Part shown: piece after piece, positions 44,266 to 56,028 of the stretch
Position numbering within the stretch: position 1 is the first letter of the stretch
Layout of the letters: each line of letters opens with the position of its first letter
NCBI GenBank assembly: GCA_977006965.1
Contig: OZ345356.1
Coordinates: 2,976,001-3,040,000 of the forward strand
Origin: Phymatolithon calcareum
Lineage: Eukaryota > Rhodophyta > Florideophyceae > Hapalidiales
Direction: 5' to 3'
DNA length: 64,000 bases
Translations under genes and position numbers: made by a program
The notes under the pieces: generated by a model
The model's input: the letters and a program-made list of their open reading frames with translations, nothing else
Told to the model about the DNA's origin: nothing
The model's database searches: none

Positions 44266-45777
44266 TCAAGACTTCACATCAAGCACTGACATTTGAGTTT
44301 CAGAACGAGCGCTCTGTAGGAGCTGTTCTGCTCGAACGGGATCAGCAGGAATTCCATCTGCGCCATCTCGTAGTAACTTCGACAAGCTGTACATTGCCGC
44401 CCCTCGAGTTCGCAACTTCACTCTTCGATCAGGCTGTGCTGGCAAACCCTCAACGCCAAAGTCGACCAAATGCCGTACATTGAAATAAGAAATCCCGGTA
44501 CCGGCTTCGTTCATAGCACGCGTGTAGAGCTCATGTGCTCGAACCGGTTCTTTCGATACGCCGTTTGCGCCAAAGTGCAGTAAGAGTGCAAGACTGTACA
44601 TTGCATCTGCAGATCCAGTAGTTTTGATCACACTCGTGTACAGCTCGAGAGCACGAGAGGGGTCAGCCTCCAGGGCGTTAGTGACATGATGAAGCAGCAC
44701 AGCAAGATTAGTCATCGCATCCACATTGTCGCCCTCCTCGATGGCGCGGTTGTACAGCTCCGCAGCACGATGCGCGTTTGCCGGAACTCCTTCTGCGCTG
44801 TCTTCGAGCAAGATTGCGAGGTTGTACATGGCAGGCGCATGGTCGCCCTCCTCGATGGCACGGTTGTACAGCTTGAAAGCACGATGCTGCTTTCTGCTCC
44901 CAACTGCGTTCATCTCGTCGCGAAAGTTGTCCACATGTTCCATCACATTTTCATTAAGTGCAATCACTATGGCAACTCCTTCTTCCGTGGACATGTCCAA
45001 TGTGTTCTCCAGTGCCTCGATGCACGCAAAATTATAATCGCCTTTTAATATCTTACTGAAGTGCACAATAGAGCGTGCAAGAGCCGCAAGAGCCGCAAGA
45101 GCCCGCTCTCATCTGCCGACCTTTAGAAATGAGGACAAGACGACACAAAACTCGGCGTAAGCCACTGCAACGGATGCCTCGTAAATTGATTCATTGAGCA
45201 CATATTCAAATTGCTTGTCAATGAGAGCCACCCATTTCTCGTCTACAAATTGGTTTCTTATCGACCTCAGGGAGGCACCTTGCAACTTGCCCGCATTTCG
45301 AGGCATATAGAACCCTTCGATTAGCGTCACAGCGTCCTGCGCTGCTTATCTGCTCGGACCTCCTTGAAATAGAATCTGAAGCGTCTTTCTGAGCGCATCA
45401 CCATCTCCCATTGCCGTCACCGCAACCTCATATAGCGTCAGTGCTACATCTAGATCTTCTTTCCTTCCAGATTCCATAAGACGGTCTGCAGGGATTCGAA
45501 TATCTTCAACTCTCAACGGTGATCTGTTTGTCGCTTCTTCGCTTTCGCTAAAGCCTCGCACAACCTCTACCACAATGAGGGACGCATGTTTCAGACACTT
45601 CTTGTCGGCATCAGCGTATGAAACCGGTGCAGATATCCGACTTCGGAAATGAAAAGTGGTCGTTGTGCCACGAAGAACTTCTGCTTCAACTTTGATGGGC
45701 TCGGAGTTCTGTACCTTCATAATAAATCCTCCGCTTGTCATCCATACTGCAACCCTTGAATGATATCGAATTGTCAA
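44266..45777 (-). pseudogene. Gene X 3' half with Sel1-like repeats, P2 left copy
   Basis: One minus-strand frame from 45,777 to the stop at 44,266, interrupted by TAA (45,346-45,348) and TGA (45,109-45,111). The parts are a 130-residue segment (TSGGFIMKVQNSEPIKVEAE, KHASLIVVEVVRGFS), a 75-residue helical segment, then 266 residues of about 36-residue Sel1/TPR-type repeats (AFKLYNRAIEEGDHAPAMYN, AAELYNRAIEEGDNVDAMTN). Upstream it joins directly to a piece of the 47-kb ORF through the 760-bp deletion. Sel1 repeats are protein-interaction solenoids; role here unknown. Confidence 0.75.
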
Positions 45778-45849
45778 AGTGCAAAAACTCCGGTTCTACA
45801 ATTGTAAGCTGCAAGAGGAATCTTTGTCTTTCCAAATCTTCGTTTTCCA

Positions 45850-46510
45850 ATGGGCCGATTTTGCACACTGCACGAAAAGCACAGGCGAAATCAAACCGAT
45901 TCCACAAGGCGATGCTCCTGGTGATCCTGATGAAAAAATTGAAGCACGCGAAGAGTGGATGCGTGATGCGAATCATACTATGCGATCGTTCTGTTTGTCA
46001 TGTTGCGCATCAGGAGAATGGTGTAAATTGACGGTGTACTGATCGATTCTATACCGATTTAATAGTAGCAGGAAGCATGAAGAAGTTTTCAATGCGATAA
46101 AATACGAGTGGAAGGAAGCTCCAATGTCAATGAGACTGTTGACATGACACCCTGTGGCAATGTCTCGTTTCCTGACAATGCGCAGTAGTGCCCTTGGCTT
46201 AATCGAGCTGAAAGTCTGCAAGCTGCATACGTGGCAGACTACAACTGCAGGATTGCGATGGGGGCATTACACATGCAGCGTAGATGAAGGTGGGCGATGG
46301 AGAAAGGGAGTAAATGAAGAGCTGCAGGACTGTAAGAGTCCTGTGTGCGATTAATTTGTACAGTATGGTAGTGCTTTCAGAAGTCTGCGAGCCCCATCGA
46401 ATCACTTGATTATCGGCTTCGAAGCAGTCAATATTCCACCATTGCGACTTTTTTTTATTCGGTGTCCCCTACTAAGTCACAAATAGCTACAGCGCCACTC
46501 GAAAGAATAA
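45850..46510 (-). repeat. Repeat family B, copy 2, with ORF remnant on +
   Basis: Inverted relative to 7,105-7,770 and 57,845-58,362. On + it encodes WADFAHCTKSTGEIKPIPQG and EEWMRDANHTMRSFCLSCC, stopping at 46,040. This is the best view of the family B protein. It abuts gene X, head to head, at 46,510. Confidence 0.6.
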
Positions 46511-49500
46511 ACCTGGTCGCCTTTGCGATTGCCGAGAAGGAGGCGCGGAAAACGAAGAGTGTTGGGTCGAAGAGCGATCATGGCGCTCACTGGAGGACAA
46601 TGATTCTGCAGCGCCGGCGTGGGTGTGTTTCCAGTGAGTTCGCATACGGAAATTTCCTTACGCAAACTGCGCACTGGAATTTTAAATCCATTGCTTCGAC
46701 ATCTTCTTCCGTTTAGCGCGTGATTCTTCCTGCCATTTGGATATGCTGTATGAAGCTCTTGTAAGGGTAATGACGAGCCCTCCTTCGGGAAAATGGGACA
46801 GCTATTCCATGCTACGCAAAGGAACGTTCAACAAGCAGGACTTCTTCAGACATGCATGCTTGAGCGGAAAAGGTCTTCCATTCGAAATGCCACATAAGCT
46901 GGCGGAAACAGATCGGGAAGGTTGTGCACACTACAGTTAACAAAAGTTTAAAGGGAAGCTCGCTCATGCACGAGATGACATGCCGGTCGATATGGGAGAG
47001 AAAGCGATTTTCGGAGTGGCGGAACTGGAATGGCTGGCGATATTCCTAAGTGTTGGTCGATGGAGCAGTGGGGTTCGCAACGAATAGGACAACGGGAGTG
47101 TGGATGATGGGGGTGATCGTGACGATGAACTGAGTCTGCCTGCAGAGAACTTGGCCAGTCAGCTTGGATTTGCTCGTGGTGCACAGGCGTTTTATGACGT
47201 GTTGTCAGGACCGTTGTTGCGAAACACAATTGGACGAGATCTGTGGGGGAACAGGCAGGTCTCCGAGGTCAGCGCACATATCGACAATTGGATGGCACTG
47301 TGCGTGGGAGAGCAGACAGCGTATGTGGAATCAAAGATACCCAGTGTGAAGAATAAATGTATGGTAGAGCATGTGGATTGTCCAAGGGATACAGAGGAGG
47401 GACAGGAGGAGCCGGACGAAGTTGAAGCTGTTTCTAATGCACGATTTGCGACGGAAAACGTGTGGAAGGAAAACGAAGATTTGGAAAGACAAAGATTCCT
47501 CTTGCAGCTTACAATTGTAGAACCGGAGTTTTTGCACTTTGACAATTCGATATCATTCAAGGGTTGCAGTATGGAAAATCAGCGGAGTTCTTTAACGTCG
47601 TGGACTGAACGGAACGAAAATGCAGCTGCCATGGCCTGGGAACCGGAGATCGGCGAATCAAATGGCATTGAATTCTGCGCCAGTAATGACTTGCAGCAGC
47701 TACTTGTCAGCCTTGAAGGCAAGAAATATGTGGAAGAACGGTTTGTGCATATGCAGTTGCTGTGGGAGCTTCAAAATCATTTGCAAGAAGGACTACCACG
47801 AAAGGGGATATCCCCCAGTCAAATTGAGGCTATGATGCTTTGCGTGCTATCATTTCCGGCAATATGCGCTGACGTACGTGAGTGGAGTGGGGAAGATGGA
47901 TGGGAAGGTGTTTCTAGACAACGGGGAATGTGTGTTATCGTGGTTGGCCCCAAGAGTATTGATGCGGCATTCTTCAATATTGAAAACCATGAAGCTGTGT
48001 TCCGAGCTGTATGCGGCCCGCAAAATGTACAAGTTGTGATAAGATTTTCGAGACAAGAGAACGGGTCCACGGTATCAATTAATGCAAAGCCGCGTGTAGG
48101 CAAATCGACTAGCAAAAGGTTTGCGTGGGAAGCGTGGCGTGATGCGTTTGGAGGTCGACTGGCTGGAGCGGAGAAGTCAAAGCGGAAATTGGGCGTGCTT
48201 CGTGGTCAGTTTGCCGGACGAGAAGAAGAATTTCGTCTGGAGTATCGTTGTTCGATGCATCTAAAGCGGGAACAGGAAGCATGAAGATGTGGGATGGATA
48301 GTTACCGACACGATCAGATATATCCATGTATGAGATGACAAGCGGAGGATTTATTATGAAGGTACAGAACTCCGAGCCCATCAAAGTTGAAGCAGAAGTT
48401 CTTCGTGGCACAACGACCACTTTTCATTTCCGAAGTCGGATATCTGCACCGGTTTCATACGCTGATGCCGACAAGAAGTGTCTGAAACATGCGTCCCTCA
48501 TTGTGGTAGAGGTTTTGCGTGGCTTTAGCGAAAGCGAAGAAGCGACAAACAGATCACCGTTGAGAGTTGAAGATATTCGAATCCCTGCAGACCGTCTTAT
48601 GGAATCTGGAAGGAAAGAAGATCTAGATGTAGCACTGACGCTATATGAGGTTGCGGTGACGGCAATGGGAGATGGTGATGCGCTCAGAAAGACGCTTCAG
48701 ATTCTATTTCAAGGAGGTCCGAGCAGATAAGCAGCGCAGGACGCTGTGACGCTAATCGAAGGGTTCTATATGCCTCGAAATGCGGGCAAGTTGCAAGGTG
48801 CCTCCCTGAGGTCGATAAGAAACCAATTTGTAGACGAGAAATGGGTGGCTCTCATTGACAAGCAATTTGAATATGTGCTCAATGAATCAATTTACGAGGC
48901 ATCCGTTGCAGTGGCTTACGCCGAGTTTTGTGTCGTCTTGTCCTCATTTCTAAAGGTCGGCAGATGAGAGCGGGCTCTTGCGGCTCTTGCGGCTCTTGCA
49001 CGCTCTATTGTGCACTTCAGTAAGATATTAAAAGGCGATTATAATTTTGCGTGCATCGAGGCACTGGAGAACACATTGGACATGTCCACGGAAGAAGGAG
49101 TTGCCATAGTGATTGCACTTAATGAAAATGTGATGGAACATGTGGACAACTTTCGCGACGAGATGAACGCAGTTGGGAGCAGAAAGCAGCATCGTGCTTT
49201 CAAGCTGTACAACCGTGCCATCGAGGAGGGCGACCATGCGCCTGCCATGTACAACCTCGCAATCTTGCTCGAAGACAGCGCAGAAGGAGTTCCGGCAAAC
49301 GCGCATCGTGCTGCGGAGCTGTACAACCGCGCCATCGAGGAGGGCGACAATGTGGATGCGATGACTAATCTTGCTGTGCTGCTTCATCATGTCACTAACG
49401 CCCTGGAGGCTGACCCCTCTCGTGCTCTCGAGCTGTACACGAGTGTGATCAAAACTACTGGATCTGCAGATGCAATGTACAGTCTTGCACTCTTACTGCA

Positions 49501-49810
49501 CTTTGGCGCAAACGGCGTATCGAAAGAACCGGTTCGAGCACATGAGCTCTACACGCGTGCTATGAACGAAGCCGGTACCGGGATTTCTTATTTCAATGTA
49601 CGGCATTTGGTCGACTTTGGCGTTGAGGGTTTGCCAGCACAGCCTGATCGAAGAGTGAAGTTGCGAACTCGAGGGGCGGCAATGTACAGCTTGTCGAAGT
49701 TACTACGAGATGGCGCAGATGGAATTCCTGCTGATCCCGTTCGAGCAGAACAGCTCCTACAGAGCGCTCGTTCTGAAACTCAAATGTCAGTGCTTGATGT
49801 GAAGTCTTGA
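46510..49810 (+). pseudogene. Gene X: multi-part ORF ending in Sel1-like repeats, P2 right copy
   Basis: The first block is LVAFAIAEKEARKTKSV near 46,510. Frame 0 then runs from about 46,685 to TGA 48,282-48,284, crossing TAA (46,938) and TAG (47,085). Frame 2 runs 48,326-49,810, crossing TAA (48,728) and TGA (48,965). Blocks: KGTFNKQDFFRHACLSGKGL, ELEWLAIFLSVG, a 394-codon segment (47,100-48,284; IVEPEFLHFDNSISFKGCSM, MLCVLSFPAICADVREW), a 134-codon segment, a 75-codon helical segment, then about 36-residue Sel1/TPR repeats (YNRAIEEGD ... AMYNLAILLE). The frame is otherwise well preserved. Family of the N-terminal parts not recognised. Confidence 0.7.
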
Positions 49811-52800
49811 ATCAATAGTGCAGTTATTGTCCTGACATTGGAATAAATAAAGAAGATAGACACTCATTCCGGGTTGGTGGGCGACAGGACTACTAATTAT
49901 GTGCAGCAGAAGGCAGTTGGTCTTTTCCCACTCCGGTTTATGTGTCCAAACTTTTGTTAAGTCTTCTAATTGATGGATATATTATGTCAGAGAATTGTGT
50001 GCACTTGCTCTAGAGAGAACTTAGTTTTCGAGTTTGTCCGATGCACAAGTGATTCTTTACAGAAATGTTGCAAAAATTTGCTAGAAGGAATGAAAAAACG
50101 AATCCATCAAACCACCGTTGTCACGCTTCCGAGACAATCACAGCAGGCAACGGGTTGAGATGTACCTAGCATTGCCGCGTTGTTCAGTGCAGGGTCAGTA
50201 TTAAATCTGTGCGACGTGCGCCAAAGAGGTGTTTGCCATCCGGCAGAGTTGCTCGACGCACTCACTGAGTTATTGACTGCTCTTACCTGCTCTTACTTAT
50301 TTCCTTTGTCCTACGAGCCTGTGCAAAGTTGCCTGTTGTTAGAATTTGTCAACGAAAACTTCAATGTCCTGGCTCTCAGTTCATCGCGGTACACGTCAGC
50401 ATCAAGACAAGACAGCATTGGCTATACCGCACCAGCTCCAGGATGAACTTCTCCGCCGCCAGCAAACAAACACAGTTGAGGTCAGCGCTTGTCGCTCACT
50501 TCGCTTTTCGCAATGCCATAGGTGCGCGATATTCGAACGGGTCCCACTTCTCGTTCGCTCAGGCTCAAGCCGCCGCACGCCTGAGCTGCGGTCGCTGCCA
50601 CCTAGCAACTCGTCCACACTTGACGGAAAAGCCCCAAACAAACGCAGTTGAGGTCAGCGCTCGCAACTCACGTTGCTTCTCGCAATGCCATAGCTTCGCA
50701 ATATTCGCACAGGTCGCATTTTTCGTTCACCCAAACTCAAGCCCCTGCATGCCTGAACTGCGGTCGTTTTCATCTAGCAACTCGTCAACACTTGAAAGAA
50801 AAGCCCCAAACAACACAGTTGTGATCAGCGCTCGTCACTCACTTCGCTTCTCGCAATGCGATAGCCCCGCATTATTCACAGCCATCTTACTTCTCGCTCG
50901 CCGCAAGTTCAAACCCCCGCTCGAATCACCTACCGTCACTGCCATCCAGCAAATCGCCCACACTGCTTGATGGGAAAGACCATGAAACACGCCTGGAGCT
51001 TTTCACCATGCGCGCGCGCCAGATTTGTGACATGACGCCACGGTTAAAGACAACACAATGCGGGAGTAAAATCTTGTCTCAGCGGTAATTGAATATGGTG
51101 AGAGAGGCGAGTATGCGCGAGTCGCGGGTAAAATTTCGGCACTCTGTACGTCAAGAAGCGACTTGACATTGGCACGGTCCTATTGGAGCGCAAGCGCAGT
51201 GTTTTGCAATTGCTCTCGACGATTAAATCGGCTGTCGTCGCGAAGATCTTCAACAATCATATTTTGGATGATACGCATTCTGTTGTCGCGCTGGAGCAGT
51301 CCACCAACGACCAAAATCTTCGAACGGCTCGGGATTTGCATTTCGGGCAGGGCACGTTGCTCGACGAACTGGCCACACTTTGCAACTTGTAAACACACCC
51401 GCACGACCTGACTGCTTGTGGACGGCTCTGCAAATGTTACGGCTGTGGTATGCAATTGCCATGGGCAGATCGAAAATTAAACAATCCACTGACACTGCTC
51501 AAAAGAGTTGGTGCACGCGTCACACTTGCTCGTCATGATCCCAAATAAAAATTAACCAAGGTCACCAAAACGCGAAACAGTGACGAATTAAGAATCGCCA
51601 AACGAGAGCTTATCAACGAAGCACACACCCAGCTCGTACATGAAGAGCGACAACACCAATCTCGGCTACACAGATCCACATTCCCTGATGGACGAAACGG
51701 TCGATCCCGGAGTGTTGATCAACTTGGCGGTTCTGAAGCGAAGGGAGCAATCGTGGCTTCTCCACTTAAAGTATGCCCACATCTTCGGAGGCCAATAATT
51801 ATTGGTGAACGAGGCCGTCGTTGCCATGTTTGTCGAGGAAACAGCCATGTGATTCGCGCCCTCAATGAACCCCGGGAAGCGACTCATCGGTATGATACAG
51901 TTGCGCGCCTCCCCTTTTTTCATTACAGTACGTAGAATTGCATCGCAGAGTTGTAGAATCATCTCAAAAACCAGGAGCTAACCTTCCCGTGCAGAAACCT
52001 ATTGAGGAAAGCCAAGCGCATCGTCCGCGCAGGACCAGCCATGTCATGCAAGCCATTCGTCATCAATCCGCCACGATTCCCTCCACCTCCCAATCTCACA
52101 AACCAGGCCAGATTTGTCCCAGACCGCACGGCGGTCGTCTTGAAAGTGATAAGTTCCCAGTACAGAGTGCTGACGCACACGTTCGCGCAATAGCTTCTAT
52201 CCAACCGCAACACTTATCCCGATGTCGTCCGGCCCGATACCAGAATATCCGACAATTATCAACGCTCTCGGAAGAGCGCTTAACGAAGTGCAAGATGGTC
52301 GTTTGCTCGTTCGCCCAGTCAAAAGTGTCGATATCTGCGTGTCACTTTGCATGGGGACCACAAATGGCTCGGTGTGGCCGGCGTAGCGAGTACAGAGACT
52401 ATTCCGAGAGGCTGGTGCTTTCGCTCAAACAGATTGCTTTGAGAAGGTGATGCAAAGCGATACAACTGCAGATATTATCGTTCGCCGAAGCCGTCGCGAA
52501 AGCTGTAGCGATTGGCGATCCGGGCCTGTGCGTCGAACACGACAGCGTGATTCGCTTTGTGTGGCGATGTGTTTAGCGCTCCGGTACATTCGTCTATTTG
52601 CTTTTCAGAAGGTGGCTGCTGTGGATTGGCACATGACATGGAACTGCGATAGGTGGTACGCGGCATTGAGAGCGACAGCGAATAACGGGATGCGGGCGTG
52701 GAATCTCTGTCTCTCGAGAGCGGAAAATAGCGTTCTATCCTCCGTACATCTTGTCCATGTCTCCACAGCCTCCATGATAGCTACTCACTTTTCTTCTTAT

Positions 52801-55388
52801 CGGGCACTCCTTTTCTTGCGAAGGCGATGGCGTGCTTTACATGCCGATCATTTTCAGCTGGAAAACGGTACCAATTCGACTGCATCACAATCGCGTGCGC
52901 ATGGTTAGTGTCGCTTGGGCATGCTGCTTGCAAGAAACCAGGCTTTGAGTAATCGAGGAGGATTGTCCCTGCTATCTCGTGCTTCTAGTCTTTCCGAATT
53001 ATTGTTTCGTCCGACGTCCAAACACCTTGTCCTCTTCAGGTGCAAGTTTTTCACTTTTTGCAGCCACAAACAACGAGGAATTTTCCAAGTAAGATCATCG
53101 CGTCAGCGGCGCAGGGGGAGAAGGCGAATTAACCACCTATCCAACATTCGAAAATCACCGCGCCACATACCCTACCCTTACGTTGAAATATATTAGCTAT
53201 ACTATCGCTTTCCATACTCTCAACCAGAAAAGAAGGGAGCGAGCTCGACCACAACTGTGCGAGATCATATTAATTAAACCCCATTCACGCCATTCTAGTT
53301 TGTTCATGAACTAACGGGAATAGATTGTAAGGAGCTGCAAAGCTATGACCAAGAGGAAATCCTATGGAATTTTCCTCTTGTAGCTACAGTTGTTCTCATG
53401 GAGTTCACCGCCCAATGCGGCGACAGGTGTCCCAGAGGATATCGTCTTGGAAGGCCAAAAGATAAACTCTACTCTTAAGAATAGGACTTTGGATGCGAGC
53501 CCTTGCAGAAACTCTGATCCAGCCTAGGTAGTCAAAAACCTGGCACCCAAAGATAGACTAAGGACTCCTGACCGAGGAACAGGGCAGTTTGTTGCACATG
53601 ATTTTTTCTTCGAATGCCATCGTGGTGAGGTGTCTAGTACTAAGCAATTTTCACAGGGAGTGGAATATTGTCCCTCTTGGTGCGCTCTACGGGGATAAAT
53701 GGGGAGTTTCGGTAGACCGCCGGAACGGGTCGCACCAGCCATAAGAAATTCTGTCTGAAATACCCCCCAGCTACGAATACTTAGTACTTGAGACGCTGAT
53801 CAGCGTTTTAGCAGATGCTTTGGTAATTTTCACTTCAACTCTTGTCTGCGTGCGTCGCGTACTCGTTTTTCGCGGTACCTTCGAAGACACTTGGTTTCTC
53901 GTCTAGAAAAGTGCTTCTTCTTCACCTCCACACCACAAAATCGCACCATCTCACTCCGCACCTGTTGCAGTTGTGCCTTCAACTGCTTCGTGCGATTAAG
54001 GGGACAATCAGTATGGTTGCAGTGTATTGTAAATAATAGACGGTCGCAGCTACAAAGTTTTTAGGCATGTCAGTCACGGTTCAGTGACGAGTCCAGTTAA
54101 ACCTCCACAGAGTGGCTATGCTCGATGCCGAAGGTCTACTGGTGTGTACAGTACAGCGCGCATACTGGGGACATCATATAAATTTAAAAAGTTCTTGTGT
54201 CGTACACACATGTCGTGCTTAGTGTGTCCCCAGGCGATGTCTTTTTCCGTTTTCTAAACTCTTTCAAGTACTGGCGATCATTGCTGCAGTTGTCGGTCGG
54301 AAGGAACAAATGGAAAATGAGCCAAAAGTTAGCACGCGAGGCTACTTCAACGGGATCAAGAGTGTCGATTTTCTTACCGCGTTGATAGTTTCGATGAAGT
54401 TGCTGTCCATATGAACCGATTAGTATAAATTTTGCGTCTCGTCGTGTGCATATGGAGGAAGCTAACGAAGACGTTAATCTCGCCTTTCCATGTCGATGTG
54501 CAATTCGACGGGCATGTAGACATGTACTCAAACCCGTTTCTTACCTGGCGACCAAACAAACTTCCACCTGTATCACCCAAGAATAACATTCCTGCTTGTG
54601 TGGGCCTTGGTTCCCCCAAATACAGTTTCGCGCCCCAAATATCAACTGCACCTGGGTCTCGATCTGCATTGTCGTAATGCGTTTCCATCATCAGGAAGTT
54701 GTTTGATTCATCAATTTCAAAGCCCACACCCTCGGCCAACAAGAATCAACCAGCACTCACAGCCCCTGCACAAGGAATTACAAAACAAGATGACTGGTTA
54801 GACCAAAGAAGTTATCAACTCTCACCGGCTGTTGAATGGTAGCTCAAGCTTACATACGAAAAAAACATGGTGCAGTCCTTGTTGTTTGTGAACGGCCCGT
54901 CGCCCATGCAGTGCTCGGTTTTCAAAAAGCGTCTGGCGTACGTAGTATTTTTCACGCAACCACGATGAGATGATGCGCCTTATTCTGATCCGACGAGCTC
55001 ATGATGATCGGGTCTACAGCGAACAGCGTGCGTTTTCCGCCTTTCGGAACCGGGACAATACTGCTCGTGCAGGCGTATGTTGTCGCCTTCACGGATGGAG
55101 CGGAATAATTGGTGGCCACGATAGTATGTGCGACCGTGATATTCGGTGGTAACGACAAATCTTCGGTGCTCGGATAGTTTCCATCTTCGTTGAACAGTAC
55201 GACGCGCGAACTTCGACGGTTTTTCCCCTGATATGCGAAACCTGATGCACCATACCTGTAAATCATGGCCTGGCTTCCAGAACTGATGTGGCGATCCTGA
55301 TTATGGTGAGCGTCTAGACTTCGCTCACATTCAAGCGTAACCGAACCATTGATCGGATTCCGTGTACATGCAACTAGTTTCAATCTTC
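47468..55388 (+). repeat. Right arm of palindrome P2
   Basis: Mirror of 38,694-45,848 and nearly identical, with the extra 760 bp inside the 394-codon ORF. It holds gene X, the tandem array, U copy 3 and the DBH pseudogene in reverse order. Confidence 0.88.
50460..50980 (+). repeat. Tandem array, ~172-bp unit (right arm)
   Basis: Mirror of 43,090-43,612. CAGTTGAGGTCAGCGCT-type starts near 50,474, 50,645 and 50,816 show the period. One substitution (GTTGTGATC for GTTGAGATC) separates the arms here. Confidence 0.65.
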
Positions 55389-55510
55389 GTCCTTCTGGCA
55401 TGCATCTTCGTTCGGAAACACACTCGACGCGTTGCTGGAAGTCTCGCCGATGGGATATGCCGTAATGAGGACGTCACGCTCGCGGAACGTGCAATTGTTG
55501 AGTATTCGGG
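54184..55510 (-). pseudogene. DBH-like copper monooxygenase pseudogene, P2 right copy
   Basis: The longest copy. Minus strand: upstream frame (ERDVLITAYPIGETSSN), DOMON region (VTLECERSLDAHHNQDRHIS, MIYRYGASGFAYQG), first copper domain (PNITVAHTIVATNYSAPS, then TTYACTSSIVPVPKGGKRTL, HHLIVVA). The 150-codon frame 55,401-54,952 is intact. Then come a frameshift, CMGDGPFTNNKDCTMFFSY, a predicted 88-bp intron (54,853-54,766), a TGA near the start of exon 2, ESNNFLMMETHYDN and the HMH copper site with RRK where the family has GRK. Shared lesions with the left copy show it died before P2 formed. Confidence 0.72.
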
Positions 55511-55624
55511 AACCTGAATTCCGCGCTAGCAATGTCAGGCCCGAGCATTAACCTAGAGAGGTCTTCAGAGACGCCGAGTGCGACCGATCCGGCTGTGCGT
55601 GTGCTGGAGGCTTTAGAGCCACAA

Positions 55625-56028
55625 GCGTGGGTGACAAAAAATTTATTGTCAACTCGTATGATAAATGTACTCGAATTTTTTGCGAAATTCAAGCGTGATA
55701 AAATTTTTGCCGACACCCAAAAGCATATAATGCGAGTATGAGTGCCCCCTTATTTTTTTTTGAACACAGACCAAGCGCACCTGCGGCATCCAGTATCATC
55801 AAGGTAGGCGGCTTTTTCGCTCCACCAAGGGCCACCCCCCAATCGAGCAACCGCGCACCCACCGAGCAGCCGTGCTGTCCTCGCCATCATCCTGTCTACC
55901 ATCTGGCGCCCTGCGTGCAGTCAGCGATCCGTGCGAGGCACCCTACGTGGGGTACCCAATCCCCAGGATCGCCCCTGGTGAGCTGATCGCTGAACAGGGT
56001 TGTCTTTAAGACAAGAGTGGGACTCACA
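55625..56028 (+). promoter_or_regulatory. 5' cassette, copy 4: likely promoter and leader of the H3-tail gene
   Basis: Homologous to the cassettes at 13.9, 16.6 and 18.3 kb: CGTGGGTGACAAAAAATTTA, CGACACCCAAAAGCATATAA (TATA-like at about 55,725), CACCCTACGTGGGGTACCCA and CGCCCCTGGTGAGCTGA. It ends at the ATG of the next gene. The middle (55,800-55,900) diverges from the other copies while the ends are conserved. Promoter function is inferred from position and the TATA-like word. Confidence 0.6.

Larger units (their letters stand above)
38694..45848 (-). repeat. Left arm of palindrome P2
   Basis: Inverted copy of 47,468-55,388. I noticed only about ten substitutions while comparing. It lacks 760 bp (47,574-48,333 of the right arm), joined at a 2-bp GA microhomology around 45,741-45,742. 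Contents: DBH pseudogene, U, the ~172-bp tandem array, and the gene X 3' half. Confidence 0.88.

Noticed and set aside
15835-49810. An alternative genetic code that reads stop codons as sense
   Set aside because: The transposase, helicase and H3-tail genes are long, have no internal stops and end normally; stops occur only in decayed or doubtful genes.
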